9,783 nucleotides of DNA, from assembly GCA_025360285.1 (NCBI GenBank), contig JANYCM010000360.1:1-9783 (forward strand), in the 5' to 3' direction. Of the stretch, positions 1 through 6,177 are shown piece after piece. This DNA comes from Sphingomonadales bacterium. GTDB taxonomy: Bacteria; Pseudomonadota; Alphaproteobacteria; Sphingomonadales; Sphingomonadaceae. Each line of letters starts with the position of its first letter. Positions within the stretch are counted from its first letter, which is position 1. The notes beneath the pieces are model-generated. The model was not told where the DNA came from, did no database searches, and was given only the letters and a program-made list of their open reading frames with translations. The translations under genes and the position numbers were made by a program.

Positions 1-79
1 CCCAAAGGAAAATAATGATAGGTGGCCGGGCGGGGGCGCGGGCCGGTGCCGACTGGCGCGCAGCGGCCAGCACAAAGGG

Positions 80-156
80 TGGTAGCGGAGGAGGGATTTG
101 AACCCCCGACCCCAGGATTATGATTCCCGTGCTCTAACCAACTGAGCTACTCCGCC
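80..156 (-). tRNA. tRNA-Met (anticodon CAT, elongator type)
   Basis: Read on the minus strand, these 77 bases fold into a complete cloverleaf with an encoded 3' CCA (window 80-82). The acceptor stem GGCGGAG pairs with CTCCGCT and starts with a G-U pair. A D-arm of the GCTCAGTTGGTTAGAGC type is present, as is a T-arm containing GGTTCAAATCC. The anticodon loop ATCATAA places CAT at window 120-122. CAT can belong to initiator Met, elongator Met or the lysidine-modified Ile2 tRNA. The first base pair is not the mismatch typical of bacterial initiators, and the anticodon stem lacks the three consecutive G-C pairs next to the loop. The overall sequence resembles alphaproteobacterial elongator tRNA-Met. 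Ile2 is the remaining alternative, judged less likely. Confidence 0.93.
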
Positions 157-186
157 CCATCAGGGGCACACCCGTGCGGAGCGCGC

Positions 187-215
187 CTATAGGGCGATGC
201 GGCACCGCCGGTCAA
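187..215 (-). promoter_or_regulatory. Promoter of the tRNA-Met gene
   Basis: On the minus strand TTGACC (window 210-215) is followed by exactly 17 bases and then CTATAG (187-192). This closely matches the housekeeping promoter pattern known in alphaproteobacteria (TTGAC, about 17 bp, CTATAT-like). It ends about 30 bp before the 5' end of the mature tRNA, which leaves room for a start site near 179-180 and a short 5' leader. Inferred from sequence only. Confidence 0.72.
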
Positions 216-289
216 TATGAAGCTGGCGGCTTCACCTTGCCGGCGTTGCCGCCTATGCGGGGCCCGTTCCGCCAACCGAAAGTTCAGCC

Positions 290-1228
290 ATGTCCCTGCC
301 CTGCTGGTCGCTCGTCGTGCATGGCGGATCGGGGCGGATGACGCGGGATGGCGTCACCCCTGAGGCCGATGCCGGCTATCGCGCCGGGCTGGCCGCGGCG
401 CTGGCCGCCGGCGGTGCCGTGCTGGCGGCTAGTGGCAGTGCTGTCGCGGCCGTGGAGGCCGCCGTGTGCGTGCTGGAGGATGATCCGCACTTCAACGCCG
501 GGCGCGGCGCGGTGTTCACGGCGGAGGGCCGCAACGAACTTGATGCGGCGATCATGGACGGGGCGACCCGCGCCGCAGGCGCCGTTGCCGGCGTCACGCG
601 CACCCGCCACCCGGTATCGCTGGCCCGCGCCGTGATGGCCAGCAGCCCGCATGTGCTGCTGGCGCGCGATGGCGCCGATATTTTCGCGCTCGAACAGGGA
701 CTGGAACAGGTCGAACCCGGCTGGTTTCGGGTGGAGGAACGCTGGCAGGCGTTGCAGGCGATGAAGGCGGCAGCCGCGCGCGGCGAATCACTATTCGACA
801 AGACGCTGAAATATGGCACCGTCGGCGCTGTGGCGCGGGACAATGCTGGCCACCTCGCGGCGGCGACCTCCACCGGCGGGCTGACCGGCAAGCGCTGGGG
901 CCGCATCGGCGATTCACCGCTGCCCGGCGCCGGCACCTTCGCCGATGATCGCAGCGTAGCAATTTCGGCAACCGGATCGGGCGAGGATTTCATCCGCGTC
1001 GGCGCTGGCCACGAAATCGGCGCGCGGGTCCGAATGCTGGGCGAAGCGCCCCAGGCCGCCGCCGATGCGGTGATCGCCGAACTGCGCGGCATCGATGGTG
1101 ATGGCGGGGTGATCTTCGTCGGCGCCGATGGCAGCGCCGGCTGGGCCTTCAACACGCCGAGTTTGTTGCGCGGCCGGGTGTCGGCCGCTCAAAGTGCAAT
1201 GGTGGCAATTTTCGTCGACGAGGCGTGA
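290..1228 (+). CDS. iaaA: Isoaspartyl peptidase / L-asparaginase (type III, Ntn hydrolase)
   Basis: This 312-residue protein belongs to the plant-type (E. coli EcAIII/IaaA) asparaginase family. These enzymes hydrolyse L-asparagine and beta-aspartyl (isoaspartyl) dipeptides, and help remove damaged aspartate linkages in the cytoplasm. The precursor cleaves itself into alpha and beta subunits, and the freed threonine becomes the nucleophile. Here that residue is Thr177, in the motif YGTVGAVA (175-182). Other expected parts are VVHGGSG (9-15), NAGRGAVF (69-76), TSTGG (193-197), the substrate-binding stretch RIGDSP with Arg205 and Asp208, and ATGSGE (227-232). Length and order match the family, so the enzyme looks intact. 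No signal peptide is seen. The ATG at 290 is chosen because the family N-terminus (VVHGGSG) begins just after it; the ribosome-binding site is weak. The gene is convergent with the regulator at 1238-1708, nine bases away. The symbol is by family analogy. Confidence 0.93.
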   Translation: MSLPCWSLVVHGGSGRMTRDGVTPEADAGYRAGLAAALAAGGAVLAASGSAVAAVEAAVCVLEDDPHFNAGRGAVFTAEGRNELDAAIMDGATRAAGAVAGVTRTRHPVSLARAVMASSPHVLLARDGADIFALEQGLEQVEPGWFRVEERWQALQAMKAAAARGESLFDKTLKYGTVGAVARDNAGHLAAATSTGGLTGKRWGRIGDSPLPGAGTFADDRSVAISATGSGEDFIRVGAGHEIGARVRMLGEAPQAAADAVIAELRGIDGDGGVIFVGADGSAGWAFNTPSLLRGRVSAAQSAMVAIFVDEA

Positions 1229-1239
1229 TCTCCGCCTTT
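1221..1239 (+). terminator. Possible weak terminator of the asparaginase gene
   Basis: AGGCG (1221-1225) and CGCCT (1233-1237) form a five-pair stem around a 7-base loop that contains the asparaginase stop codon. Only two T follow. It lies between two convergent genes that are nine bases apart. The stem is short and the T-tract poor, so it may be chance. Confidence 0.2.
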
Positions 1240-1708
1240 AACCTGGGGTATCCAGCGTCGCCAACTGGTCGAACATCTTGCGGACGATCTTCTGGTTGAA
1301 GATCATCAGTTCGGCGCGCTGCGGGCTGAAAGCAAATTCGCGGCTCATCAACAGCCCGCGGCTGCCGACGCGGCGGACCAGGCCGAGTTGTTCCAGGCGG
1401 ATGATCTTGCGGCGGACCGTTTCCTTGGGAAGCCCGGTGATCGTTGCCAGCGCCAGCCGCGATATCGGCACCAGCAGCTCCTCGGGAAAGGTATCGGCGA
1501 AGCCCATCGAGCGGCAGTTTTTTTCGTTGCGCCGAAAGGCCCGTTCGCCGACATAAATCTGGATCGTGAAGAGGATGATGGCGGCGTCGAAGTCATTGCC
1601 GACCAGCGATCGGCCCTTGATGCAAAAGCCGAGAATATATTCGATTGTATATTGAGCAACGACCCGCGCGCGTTGGGGGTCGTCGAGAATTTGCTCGTAA
1701 TCGATCAT
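1238..1708 (-). CDS. Small winged-helix DNA-binding regulator, family not named
   Basis: This 156-residue protein has no signal peptide or membrane segment. Its clearest part is a C-terminal winged helix-turn-helix at about 81-125. A helix (ISRLALATITGLP) is followed by a recognition helix beginning KETVRRKIIRLEQLGL, then a basic wing (VRRVGSRGLL). The phrase 'KETVRRKI..LE..GLV' is typical of MarR-, GntR- or Crp-like wHTH domains that bind DNA as dimers. The first 75 residues are mostly helical and match no effector domain I recognise. I therefore call it a transcriptional regulator with unknown signal and targets. The ATG at 1708 has AGG directly before it, too close to be a good ribosome-binding site. 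A perfect palindrome CTCGATCGAG lies 15 bp upstream (1724-1733). It is on the same strand as the two PEP-CTERM genes, 167 bp downstream of the second, so it could regulate them; this is inference. Confidence 0.75.
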   Translation of the reverse strand: MIDYEQILDDPQRARVVAQYTIEYILGFCIKGRSLVGNDFDAAIILFTIQIYVGERAFRRNEKNCRSMGFADTFPEELLVPISRLALATITGLPKETVRRKIIRLEQLGLVRRVGSRGLLMSREFAFSPQRAELMIFNQKIVRKMFDQLATLDTPG

Positions 1709-1723
1709 CCTGTTCGCGCCATT

Positions 1724-1733
1724 CTCGATCGAG
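1724..1733. promoter_or_regulatory. Palindrome upstream of the winged-helix gene, possible operator
   Basis: CTCGATCGAG is a perfect 10-bp inverted repeat ending 15 bp before the start codon of the regulator at 1238-1708. Winged-helix proteins often bind palindromes at their own promoters, so autoregulation is plausible. CGATCG-containing palindromes are also common by chance in GC-rich sphingomonad DNA. Confidence 0.2.
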
Positions 1734-1822
1734 GGAACGCACTTGCCGGGGTCGCTAATAGCAATCGATGCCCAGCCCGTTATGGCAGTCGATCGGCCGT
1801 GTCAAAAGCGCCGCACGGTGAA

Positions 1823-1850
1823 GCGCACGCGAGGCCAGGCCCGCGTGCGC
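1823..1850 (-). terminator. Hairpin after the second PEP-CTERM gene
   Basis: GCGCACGCG (1823-1831) and CGCGTGCGC (1842-1850) are perfect inverted repeats separated by 10 bases. They lie 26 bp beyond the stop codon of the gene at 1876-2553. Read on the minus strand, only two T follow directly, with a CTTTTG further on. The stem is strong but the U-tract is poor, so it may be a rho-independent-like terminator or an mRNA-protecting 3' hairpin. Confidence 0.45.
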
Positions 1851-1875
1851 CCACCGAAAGCCGCGCTGGCCGGGT

Positions 1876-2553
1876 TCAGGCAGCCAGTGTGGCGGGGTTG
1901 CGACGCGACCGGGCGGCAGCGCCAATGGCCCCGAAACCGATCAGCATCATCGCCCAGCTCGCCGGCTCGGGAACCGCGCCGGTCGAAATCTTGACCAGCG
2001 AGAAATCATCGACGGCAAAATCATTCGATATCGCGTCGAGATTGTCGTTGACCAGCCGCAGCGTCACGCTTGTCGCGGCGCCGGTGTTGAACTTCGAACC
2101 ATGTGCTTCCCAAAAGTTCGGCGTATCCGCAAGCGCTGAACTTCCATAGGCTATGCCATTGACGTACCATGCCAACGTTGTCGGGCTGATCGCGTTGTCG
2201 ATGCTCGTCGCGAAGAAACTGAAACGATATTTCGCATTCGCCTTGACAGTGATCGTCTGCGACCAGACCGTGGTGTCGGCGGCAAGCGCCCCGTTGGCGA
2301 TGAACATTAGGCCTGTTCCGGTCGTGTGATCGCCGAAATCCTGAAAACTCGGATAAGCACCCAGCGCCGTGGCCGGGCTGGTATGAACCTGGAAATTGCC
2401 CCCGAGTTGCAGAGTGGCGTTGGTATAGCCGGTGGTGAAGCCGGTCGCGCCGGCGGAAAAATCACCATTGGTGATGAGGTTGCCTGAAGCGGCAGCGCCG
2501 CTGGCCAAATTAAGCAGAACGGCCATTGCGGCAATCGCAATCGGTTTCTTCAT
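1876..2553 (-). CDS. PEPxxWA-CTERM sorting-domain exported protein (copy 2)
   Basis: This 225-residue protein has an N-terminal Sec-type signal peptide (MKKP, then a hydrophobic stretch to about 22, Ala-Ala-Ser at the predicted cleavage site). A mature beta-rich domain opens with NLITNGDFSAG (25-35), the start seen in many bacterial galactose-binding-like, DUF642-like surface proteins. The C-terminus is a PEPxxWA-CTERM tail at 195-225: PEPASWAMM, a hydrophobic helix and the basic cluster RSRR. In the PEP-CTERM/exosortase system this tail is recognised by an exosortase that processes and anchors surface proteins; no exosortase gene is in this window. A good ribosome-binding site AGGAG (2560-2564, 6 nt before ATG) supports the start. 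It is the downstream member of a tandem pair; the two align without gaps over 225 residues. Ligand and function are unknown. Confidence 0.88.
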   Translation of the reverse strand: MKKPIAIAAMAVLLNLASGAAASGNLITNGDFSAGATGFTTGYTNATLQLGGNFQVHTSPATALGAYPSFQDFGDHTTGTGLMFIANGALAADTTVWSQTITVKANAKYRFSFFATSIDNAISPTTLAWYVNGIAYGSSALADTPNFWEAHGSKFNTGAATSVTLRLVNDNLDAISNDFAVDDFSLVKISTGAVPEPASWAMMLIGFGAIGAAARSRRNPATLAA

Positions 2554-2586
2554 GGCGATCTCCTGTCGCGGATGTGTCTCGACGTT

Positions 2587-2617
2587 GTCGCGCCCCCCGC
2601 AACCGGGGGGGCGCGAC
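2587..2617 (-). terminator. Very strong hairpin between the two PEP-CTERM genes
   Basis: Twelve perfectly complementary bases (GTCGCGCCCCCC at 2587-2598 with its complement at 2606-2617) enclose a 7-base loop, and one more T-A pair extends the stem. It sits 8 bp beyond the stop of the upstream PEP-CTERM gene and 33 bp before the start of the downstream copy. Neither strand has a T-tract after it. It could be a partial terminator or an mRNA processing or stability element that makes the first copy more abundant than the second. Confidence 0.5.
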
Positions 2618-2625
2618 AGTTCAGG

Positions 2626-3303
2626 TCAGGCCACCAGGGCGGCCGGATTGCGGCGCGAGCGGGCGGCAGCGCCGATGGCGCCAAAGCCGATCAGCATCAT
2701 CGCCCAGCTTGCCGGCTCGGGCACTGCGCCGGTCAGGTCCTTGGTCAACGAGATGTTATCAAGCGCGAAATCGTTCGAGTTCGAATCGAGGTTAGGGTCG
2801 ACAAGCCGTAGAGTCAGGCTGGTTGCGGTATCCGAATAGATATAGGCATCAATATCCCACCAATCATTGGCCGCGGACGAAACCAGCCAGGAACCCTGGG
2901 AATCGCCGTTGACAAACAACTCGAATTCCGAAGGGCTGGTTGCTTCATTGACGCTGGTGACGGAAAAGCTGAACGTATAGTCCGTAAAGGGTTGGACCGC
3001 GACCGTCTGCGACCAGATCGTGGTGTTGGCGACGGTAGAGCCATTGCCGATAAACATCAGCCCGGTGCCGGTGGTGCGATCACCGAAATTCTGAAAGTCC
3101 GGATAGGCACCCAGCGCCGTTGCGGGGCTGGTATGAATCTGGAAGGTGCCGGCCCCCTGCAGCGACGCGTTGCTGTAGCCCGTGGTGAAGCCGGTCGCCC
3201 CGGCGGAGAAATCACCATTGGTGATGAGATTGCCCGAAGCGGCAGCACCGCTGGCCAAATTGACAAGTGCCGCCGCAGCGGCGGCGAACAAAATTTTCTT
3301 CAT
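2626..3303 (-). CDS. PEPxxWA-CTERM sorting-domain exported protein (copy 1)
   Basis: This is the upstream member of the tandem pair, also 225 residues. It has a signal peptide (MKKILFAAAAAALVNLASG, cleavage expected near residue 22-23) and the NLITNGDFSAG opening at 25-35. Its PEPASWAMM tail with a hydrophobic segment and RSRR sits at 195-218. The middle (101-160) is rich in aromatic and acidic residues (FELFVNG, NDWWDIDAYIY) and differs sharply from the sister copy, as would be expected if it carries the binding specificity. Like its sister it should be exported by Sec and handled by an exosortase encoded elsewhere. The start is supported by AAAAGGGGG before the ATG (G-run at 3309-3313). Being first in the pair, it probably uses a promoter in the 3304-3639 region. 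PEP-CTERM proteins are often linked to exopolysaccharide or surface film; that role here is inference. Confidence 0.88.
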   Translation of the reverse strand: MKKILFAAAAAALVNLASGAAASGNLITNGDFSAGATGFTTGYSNASLQGAGTFQIHTSPATALGAYPDFQNFGDRTTGTGLMFIGNGSTVANTTIWSQTVAVQPFTDYTFSFSVTSVNEATSPSEFELFVNGDSQGSWLVSSAANDWWDIDAYIYSDTATSLTLRLVDPNLDSNSNDFALDNISLTKDLTGAVPEPASWAMMLIGFGAIGAAARSRRNPAALVA

Positions 3304-3639
3304 AAAAACCCCCTTTTGAAATCATCACGAGCCAAAGCAATCCCCGGCCGGGATGAACTGGAACTATCCACAATTCACGCATGTCACTGTCGAAGATTGA
3401 GCTAAACGCCGATATCCGGACGGAATTGTTGCCGAATGTTGTAACGTCAACGGTTTTTGCCCCGCGCAACCCGTTTTTAATCAACTTCATCTTCGGAATT
3501 AAAGGAGCGCCTGCCCCGTCGCAACCGCCGTTTTACCCAGTTTGGGGAGTTACCGAAACAAGGTCCGGCACGGTGCCACTGGCAATCGCCCGCCGCGCGG
3601 CCTAAGCTTGCCGCAAACGTCAACCGGAGCCCCTGCCCG
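3304..3639. other. Divergent intergenic region, no gene supported
   Basis: These 336 bp separate the divergent PEP-CTERM and NMO-like genes, so they should hold both promoters. The 3370-3500 part is visibly less GC-rich than the coding DNA. I see a 10-bp palindrome CCCGGCCGGG (3343-3352) and an 11-bp inverted repeat GGCACgGTGCC (3567-3577). The word ACGTCAAC occurs twice (3444-3451 and 3617-3624). On the minus strand TTGACG (3445-3450) could be a -35 element, but the matching -10 region is poor. No promoter can be assigned firmly. Short open frames on both strands lack ribosome-binding sites and familiar sequence. Confidence 0.5.
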
Positions 3640-4605
3640 ATGTCCATGCCCGCGCTTGTCCACAATCGCCTGTCGATTCCGGTGATCGGATCACCGCTGT
3701 TCATCATTTCAGGGCCGGAGCTGGTCATGGCGCAATGCCGCGCCGGGATTATCGGCAGCTTCCCCAGCCTCAACGCCCGGCCGATCGCGCAATTCGAGGA
3801 ATGGCTGCAACGCCTGTCGACCGAGCTTGGCCCGAATGATGCGCCCTATGCGGTCAATCTGATCGTCCATAAATCCAACGACCGGTTGATGGCCGACCTT
3901 GAGCTTTGCGTGAAGTACAAGGTGCCGATGGTCATCACCTCATTGGGCGCGCGCTATGACGTAAACGAGGCGATCCACAGCTATGGCGGCATCGTCATGC
4001 ACGATGTCATCACCAATGCCTTTGCCAAAAAAGCGGTTGAAAAAGGCGCCGATGGCCTGATCGCGGTTGCCGCCGGTGCCGGTGGCCATGCCGGCACGAC
4101 ATCGCCGTTCGCGCTGATTCAGGAAATCCGCGAATGGTTCAATGGCCCGCTGGCACTGTCGGGCAGCATCGCCAATGGCGCCGCTGTGCTCGCCGCCGAG
4201 GCGATGGGCGCGGATTTCGGTTACATCGGCAGCGCCTTCATTGCCACGGCCGAAGCGCGTGCCGTTGATGGTTACAAGGACATGATCGTCGACAGCGCCG
4301 CCGCCGACATTGTTTATTCCAACCTGTTCACCGGCGTGCACGGCAATTACCTGCGCCCGTCGATCGTCCGCGCCGGCATGGACCCCGACAATCTGGCGGT
4401 CAGCGACCCCAGCGCGATGAATTTCGGCAGCGGCGGCAACACCGATGCAAAGGCCTGGAAGGATATCTGGGGCTGCGGCCAGGGCATTGGCGCGGTAAAG
4501 GCGGTGTTGCCCGCGGGCGAGCTGGTGGCGCGGCTGGTGCGTGAATATGCGGCGGCCAAGGCGCGCATCATGGGCGCGCCGGTGGCGGCGAAGGTGGCGG
4601 CATGA
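3640..4605 (+). CDS. Nitronate monooxygenase-family flavoprotein
   Basis: This 321-residue cytoplasmic protein has the TIM-barrel fold of the nitronate monooxygenase/2-nitropropane dioxygenase family (related to FabK). Members use FMN; the characterised ones oxidise toxic alkyl nitronates such as propionate-3-nitronate, but many are of unknown substrate. The sequence shows the family's N-terminal PVIGSPLFIISGPELV (14-29), NLIVHKSN (73-80) and the GAGGHAG motif (146-152) with His150, the likely catalytic base. SGSIANG (174-180) and GSAFIAT (197-203) form the FMN phosphate site, and WGCGQGIG (277-284) is the typical C-terminal segment. GGAG lies 11 nt before the ATG at 3640, and a second ATG two codons in is also possible. 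The gene overlaps a small membrane ORF by ATGA at its end, and a DUF3775 gene follows on the same strand. Exact substrate is not determinable. Confidence 0.9.
   Translation: MSMPALVHNRLSIPVIGSPLFIISGPELVMAQCRAGIIGSFPSLNARPIAQFEEWLQRLSTELGPNDAPYAVNLIVHKSNDRLMADLELCVKYKVPMVITSLGARYDVNEAIHSYGGIVMHDVITNAFAKKAVEKGADGLIAVAAGAGGHAGTTSPFALIQEIREWFNGPLALSGSIANGAAVLAAEAMGADFGYIGSAFIATAEARAVDGYKDMIVDSAAADIVYSNLFTGVHGNYLRPSIVRAGMDPDNLAVSDPSAMNFGSGGNTDAKAWKDIWGCGQGIGAVKAVLPAGELVARLVREYAAAKARIMGAPVAAKVAA
4591..4597 (+). promoter_or_regulatory. Ribosome-binding site inside the NMO gene for the 39-codon ORF
   Basis: AAGGTGG lies four bases before the ATG at 4602, within the last codons of the NMO-like gene. 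Together with the ATGA stop/start overlap it would allow translational coupling. It codes for Lys-Val-Ala in the NMO frame, so the match could be partly chance. Confidence 0.35.
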
Positions 4606-4721
4606 TCACCGGCGGTGAATTGTCATGGCGCGGCCGGCTGTTGTGGCTGGCCGGCGCCGTGCTGGTGGGGCTGGCCAGCCAATATTGCCTGAATTATGGG
4701 GTGTGTGCGGCGCCACTGTAA
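4602..4721 (+). CDS. Putative 39-residue single-pass membrane protein
   Basis: An ORF of 39 codons begins at the ATG that overlaps the NMO stop codon (ATGA) and ends at TAA 4719-4721. Its product starts MITGGELSWRGR and continues with a strongly hydrophobic stretch (about residues 13-30, LLWLAGAVLVGLASQYCL). It ends in a short polar tail with two Cys (29 and 35). One transmembrane helix with Arg residues on the N-terminal side predicts N-in/C-out topology. Support comes from the coupling geometry, a plausible ribosome-binding site at 4591-4597 and the membrane-like composition. Against it, short hydrophobic frames are easily produced by GC-rich DNA. I recognise no family. It could be part of an NMO-sORF-DUF3775 transcript. 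Confidence 0.45.
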   Translation: MITGGELSWRGRLLWLAGAVLVGLASQYCLNYGVCAAPL

Positions 4722-4774
4722 GGAACGTCTTGGCGGGGCCGCCGTTGATGATGTCTTGAAGCAAAGGCAGCGCC

Positions 4775-5176
4775 ATGGAACTGACCACCGGGCTTGAAAC
4801 CATCTGCCGTATCATTCTGCGGGCGCGCGAATATGAAGCGCTGATCCCCGAAACCGATCCCGATGAGGGATCGAACGCCAGCGATGATGGCGGGGTCGAT
4901 GCGCTGGAGGATGACGGCGAGAACCCGTCCGAAACCGAATTGCGCGCGATTGTCGATGATCTGGCCGATGACGAACAGGTTGAGGTGATTGCGCTGGCGA
5001 TGGTCGGGCGAGGGGATTTCGACGCCGCCGAATGGGCCGACGCGCTGGAAGCCGCCACCGATGAAGTCGATGCCGCAGCCGACTGGATGCTGGAGCAACC
5101 GACGTTCAGTACGGACCTGGAAGCCGGGCTGGCGGCGTTTGATTTGAGCTGCGACGGATTGGGGACGGTGGTTTAA
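4775..5176 (+). CDS. DUF3775 domain protein, strongly acidic
   Basis: This 133-residue soluble protein matches the DUF3775 family by its characteristic phrases: an N-terminal helix (LETICRIILRAREYEAL, 7-23), then DPDEGSNASDDGG (28-40), LEDD (44-47) and DDEQVEVIALAMVGRGDF (65-82). The family is widespread in alphaproteobacteria and has no known function. By hand count it has 37 Asp/Glu against 5 Arg and no Lys, so it is very acidic. No catalytic motif, signal peptide or membrane segment is visible. The ATG at 4775 is backed by AAAGG (4763-4767) seven bases upstream. It follows the NMO-like gene and the small membrane ORF on the same strand with a 53-bp gap, so co-transcription is possible. It is convergent with secF. 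Confidence 0.82.
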   Translation: MELTTGLETICRIILRAREYEALIPETDPDEGSNASDDGGVDALEDDGENPSETELRAIVDDLADDEQVEVIALAMVGRGDFDAAEWADALEAATDEVDAAADWMLEQPTFSTDLEAGLAAFDLSCDGLGTVV

Positions 5177-5206
5177 AAACTCCCTCCCCCTTGCGGGGAG
5201 GGAGTT
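5175..5206 (-). terminator. Intrinsic terminator of the yajC-secD-secF operon
   Basis: AACTCCCTCCCC (5178-5189) and its exact complement (5195-5206) form a 12-bp stem with the 5-base loop CTTGC. On the minus strand the stem runs into a T-tract (complement of AAAAA at 5175-5179), giving a classic rho-independent terminator six bases after the secF stop. On the plus strand the stem follows the DUF3775 stop directly but has no U-tract. Its effect there would be weaker, although it may still serve both convergent genes. Confidence 0.8.
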
Positions 5207-5211
5207 GAACG

Positions 5212-6168
5212 TTACTTCCCCCGCACCACGCGTTCGGCCCGTGCTTCCGGCACCGCCGCGCGGCTTTTCACGCCCAGCGAGATCAGCAGCGACGACGAGA
5301 CGAAGATCGACGAATAGGTGCCGACGACAATGCCAAGCAGCATCGCCGCGGTGAAACCAAAGATCACATCGGGCCCAAGCAGCAGCATCGCGGTCAGCGC
5401 GACGATCATGGCCAGCGAGGTCATCACCGTGCGCGGCAGGGTTTCATTGACCGACAGATCGATGATCGGCCCGATGTCCATGCTGCGATATTTGCGCAGG
5501 TTTTCACGGATCCGGTCATCGATGACGACCTTGTCGTTCAGCGAATAGCCGATGATCGTCAGGATCGCCGCTACCACGTTGAGATCGAATTCCAGCTGGG
5601 TCAGCGCAAAGAAGCCCAAAGTCACCAGCACGTCATGGACCAGTGCGACGACGGTCGAGACGCCGAAATACCATTCGAAGCGGAACCAGGTGAACAACGC
5701 CACCGCCGCCATCGAGGCGAGCACGGCGAGGCTGCCATTGCGGATCAATTCGCCCGATACCTTCCCCGACACCGATTCGACGCGGCGGAACTTGACCTCG
5801 CCGTAACCGGCCTTCAACCCGGCCTGGACCTTGGCGACGACCTTCTGCACCGCCGACTGGTCGCCACTGTCAGCATTGGCGGGCAATGGCAGGCGGATGA
5901 GGATGTTCCGGGGGGTGCCGAATTCCTGCAATGCCGAGGTGCCGACGCCCAGGCTGTCCACCTTGGTCCGCAGGCCATCGAGCGCCGGCGGTGCCTTGAA
6001 TTCGACTTCCATGGTCAGGCCGCCCTTGAAATCGACGCCAAGGTTCAACCCCTTGGTGGCGAGCAACCCGATCGAGCCAAGGGTGAGCAGCACCGTCAGC
6101 GCAAAGGCGATGAAGCGGACGCGTACAAAGCCGATATTGGTATTATCGGGAACAAGTTTCAGAGGCAT
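5212..6168 (-). CDS. secF: Protein translocase subunit SecF
   Basis: SecF pairs with SecD in the inner membrane and uses the proton gradient to pull preproteins through SecYEG after SecA action. At 318 residues it has the usual length. The first membrane helix is at about 17-38, followed by GVDFKGGL (44-51) and a periplasmic P4-like domain (about 55-140). Five further helices follow between about 145 and 298. The conserved GYSLNDK (207-213) and DRIRENLRKY (218-227) are present. Asp212 and Arg246 (in NETLPRTVMTS) are spaced 34 residues apart, as are the proton-pathway residues Asp637 and Arg671 of Thermus SecDF. GTYSSIF (283-289) ends the core. Compared with the common NDTVV form, Lys213 replaces Thr, which I recall as usual in sphingomonads. 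The start has AGGG (6175-6178) six bases upstream, and the secD stop is nine bases away. Confidence 0.97.
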   Translation of the reverse strand: MPLKLVPDNTNIGFVRVRFIAFALTVLLTLGSIGLLATKGLNLGVDFKGGLTMEVEFKAPPALDGLRTKVDSLGVGTSALQEFGTPRNILIRLPLPANADSGDQSAVQKVVAKVQAGLKAGYGEVKFRRVESVSGKVSGELIRNGSLAVLASMAAVALFTWFRFEWYFGVSTVVALVHDVLVTLGFFALTQLEFDLNVVAAILTIIGYSLNDKVVIDDRIRENLRKYRSMDIGPIIDLSVNETLPRTVMTSLAMIVALTAMLLLGPDVIFGFTAAMLLGIVVGTYSSIFVSSSLLISLGVKSRAAVPEARAERVVRGK

Positions 6169-6177
6169 GGCGGGCCC

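Larger units (their letters stand above)
1876..3303 (-). repeat. Tandem gene duplication of the PEPxxWA-CTERM protein
   Basis: Two 678-bp genes lie head to tail, 72 bp apart, and encode proteins of identical length. Hand alignment without gaps gives about 73 of 90 identities for residues 11-100 (window 2254-2523 against 3004-3273). Residues 101-160 give about 18 of 60 (2074-2253 against 2824-3003), and residues 161-225 about 52 of 65 (1879-2073 against 2629-2823). At DNA level the signal-peptide and PEP-CTERM regions are nearly the same. The pattern points to duplication followed by divergence of the middle, or gene conversion of the ends. Confidence 0.85.

Noticed and set aside
15..101. Short frame from ATG at 15 with AAAGGAAA upstream
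   Set aside because: It runs into the tRNA-Met gene on the other strand and ends there after a few codons; no homology is recognisable.
376..1155. Minus-strand frame of 259 codons inside the asparaginase gene
   Set aside because: Rich in Ala, Ser and Pro and antisense to a gene with all catalytic motifs in place.
3560..3590. Possible sigma-54 (-24/-12) site
   Set aside because: TGGCAC occurs on the minus strand, but the GG to GC spacing does not fit.
3381..3605. 74-codon plus-strand frame in the divergent intergenic region
   Set aside because: No ribosome-binding site, no recognisable sequence, and it sits where promoters for both neighbours are expected.
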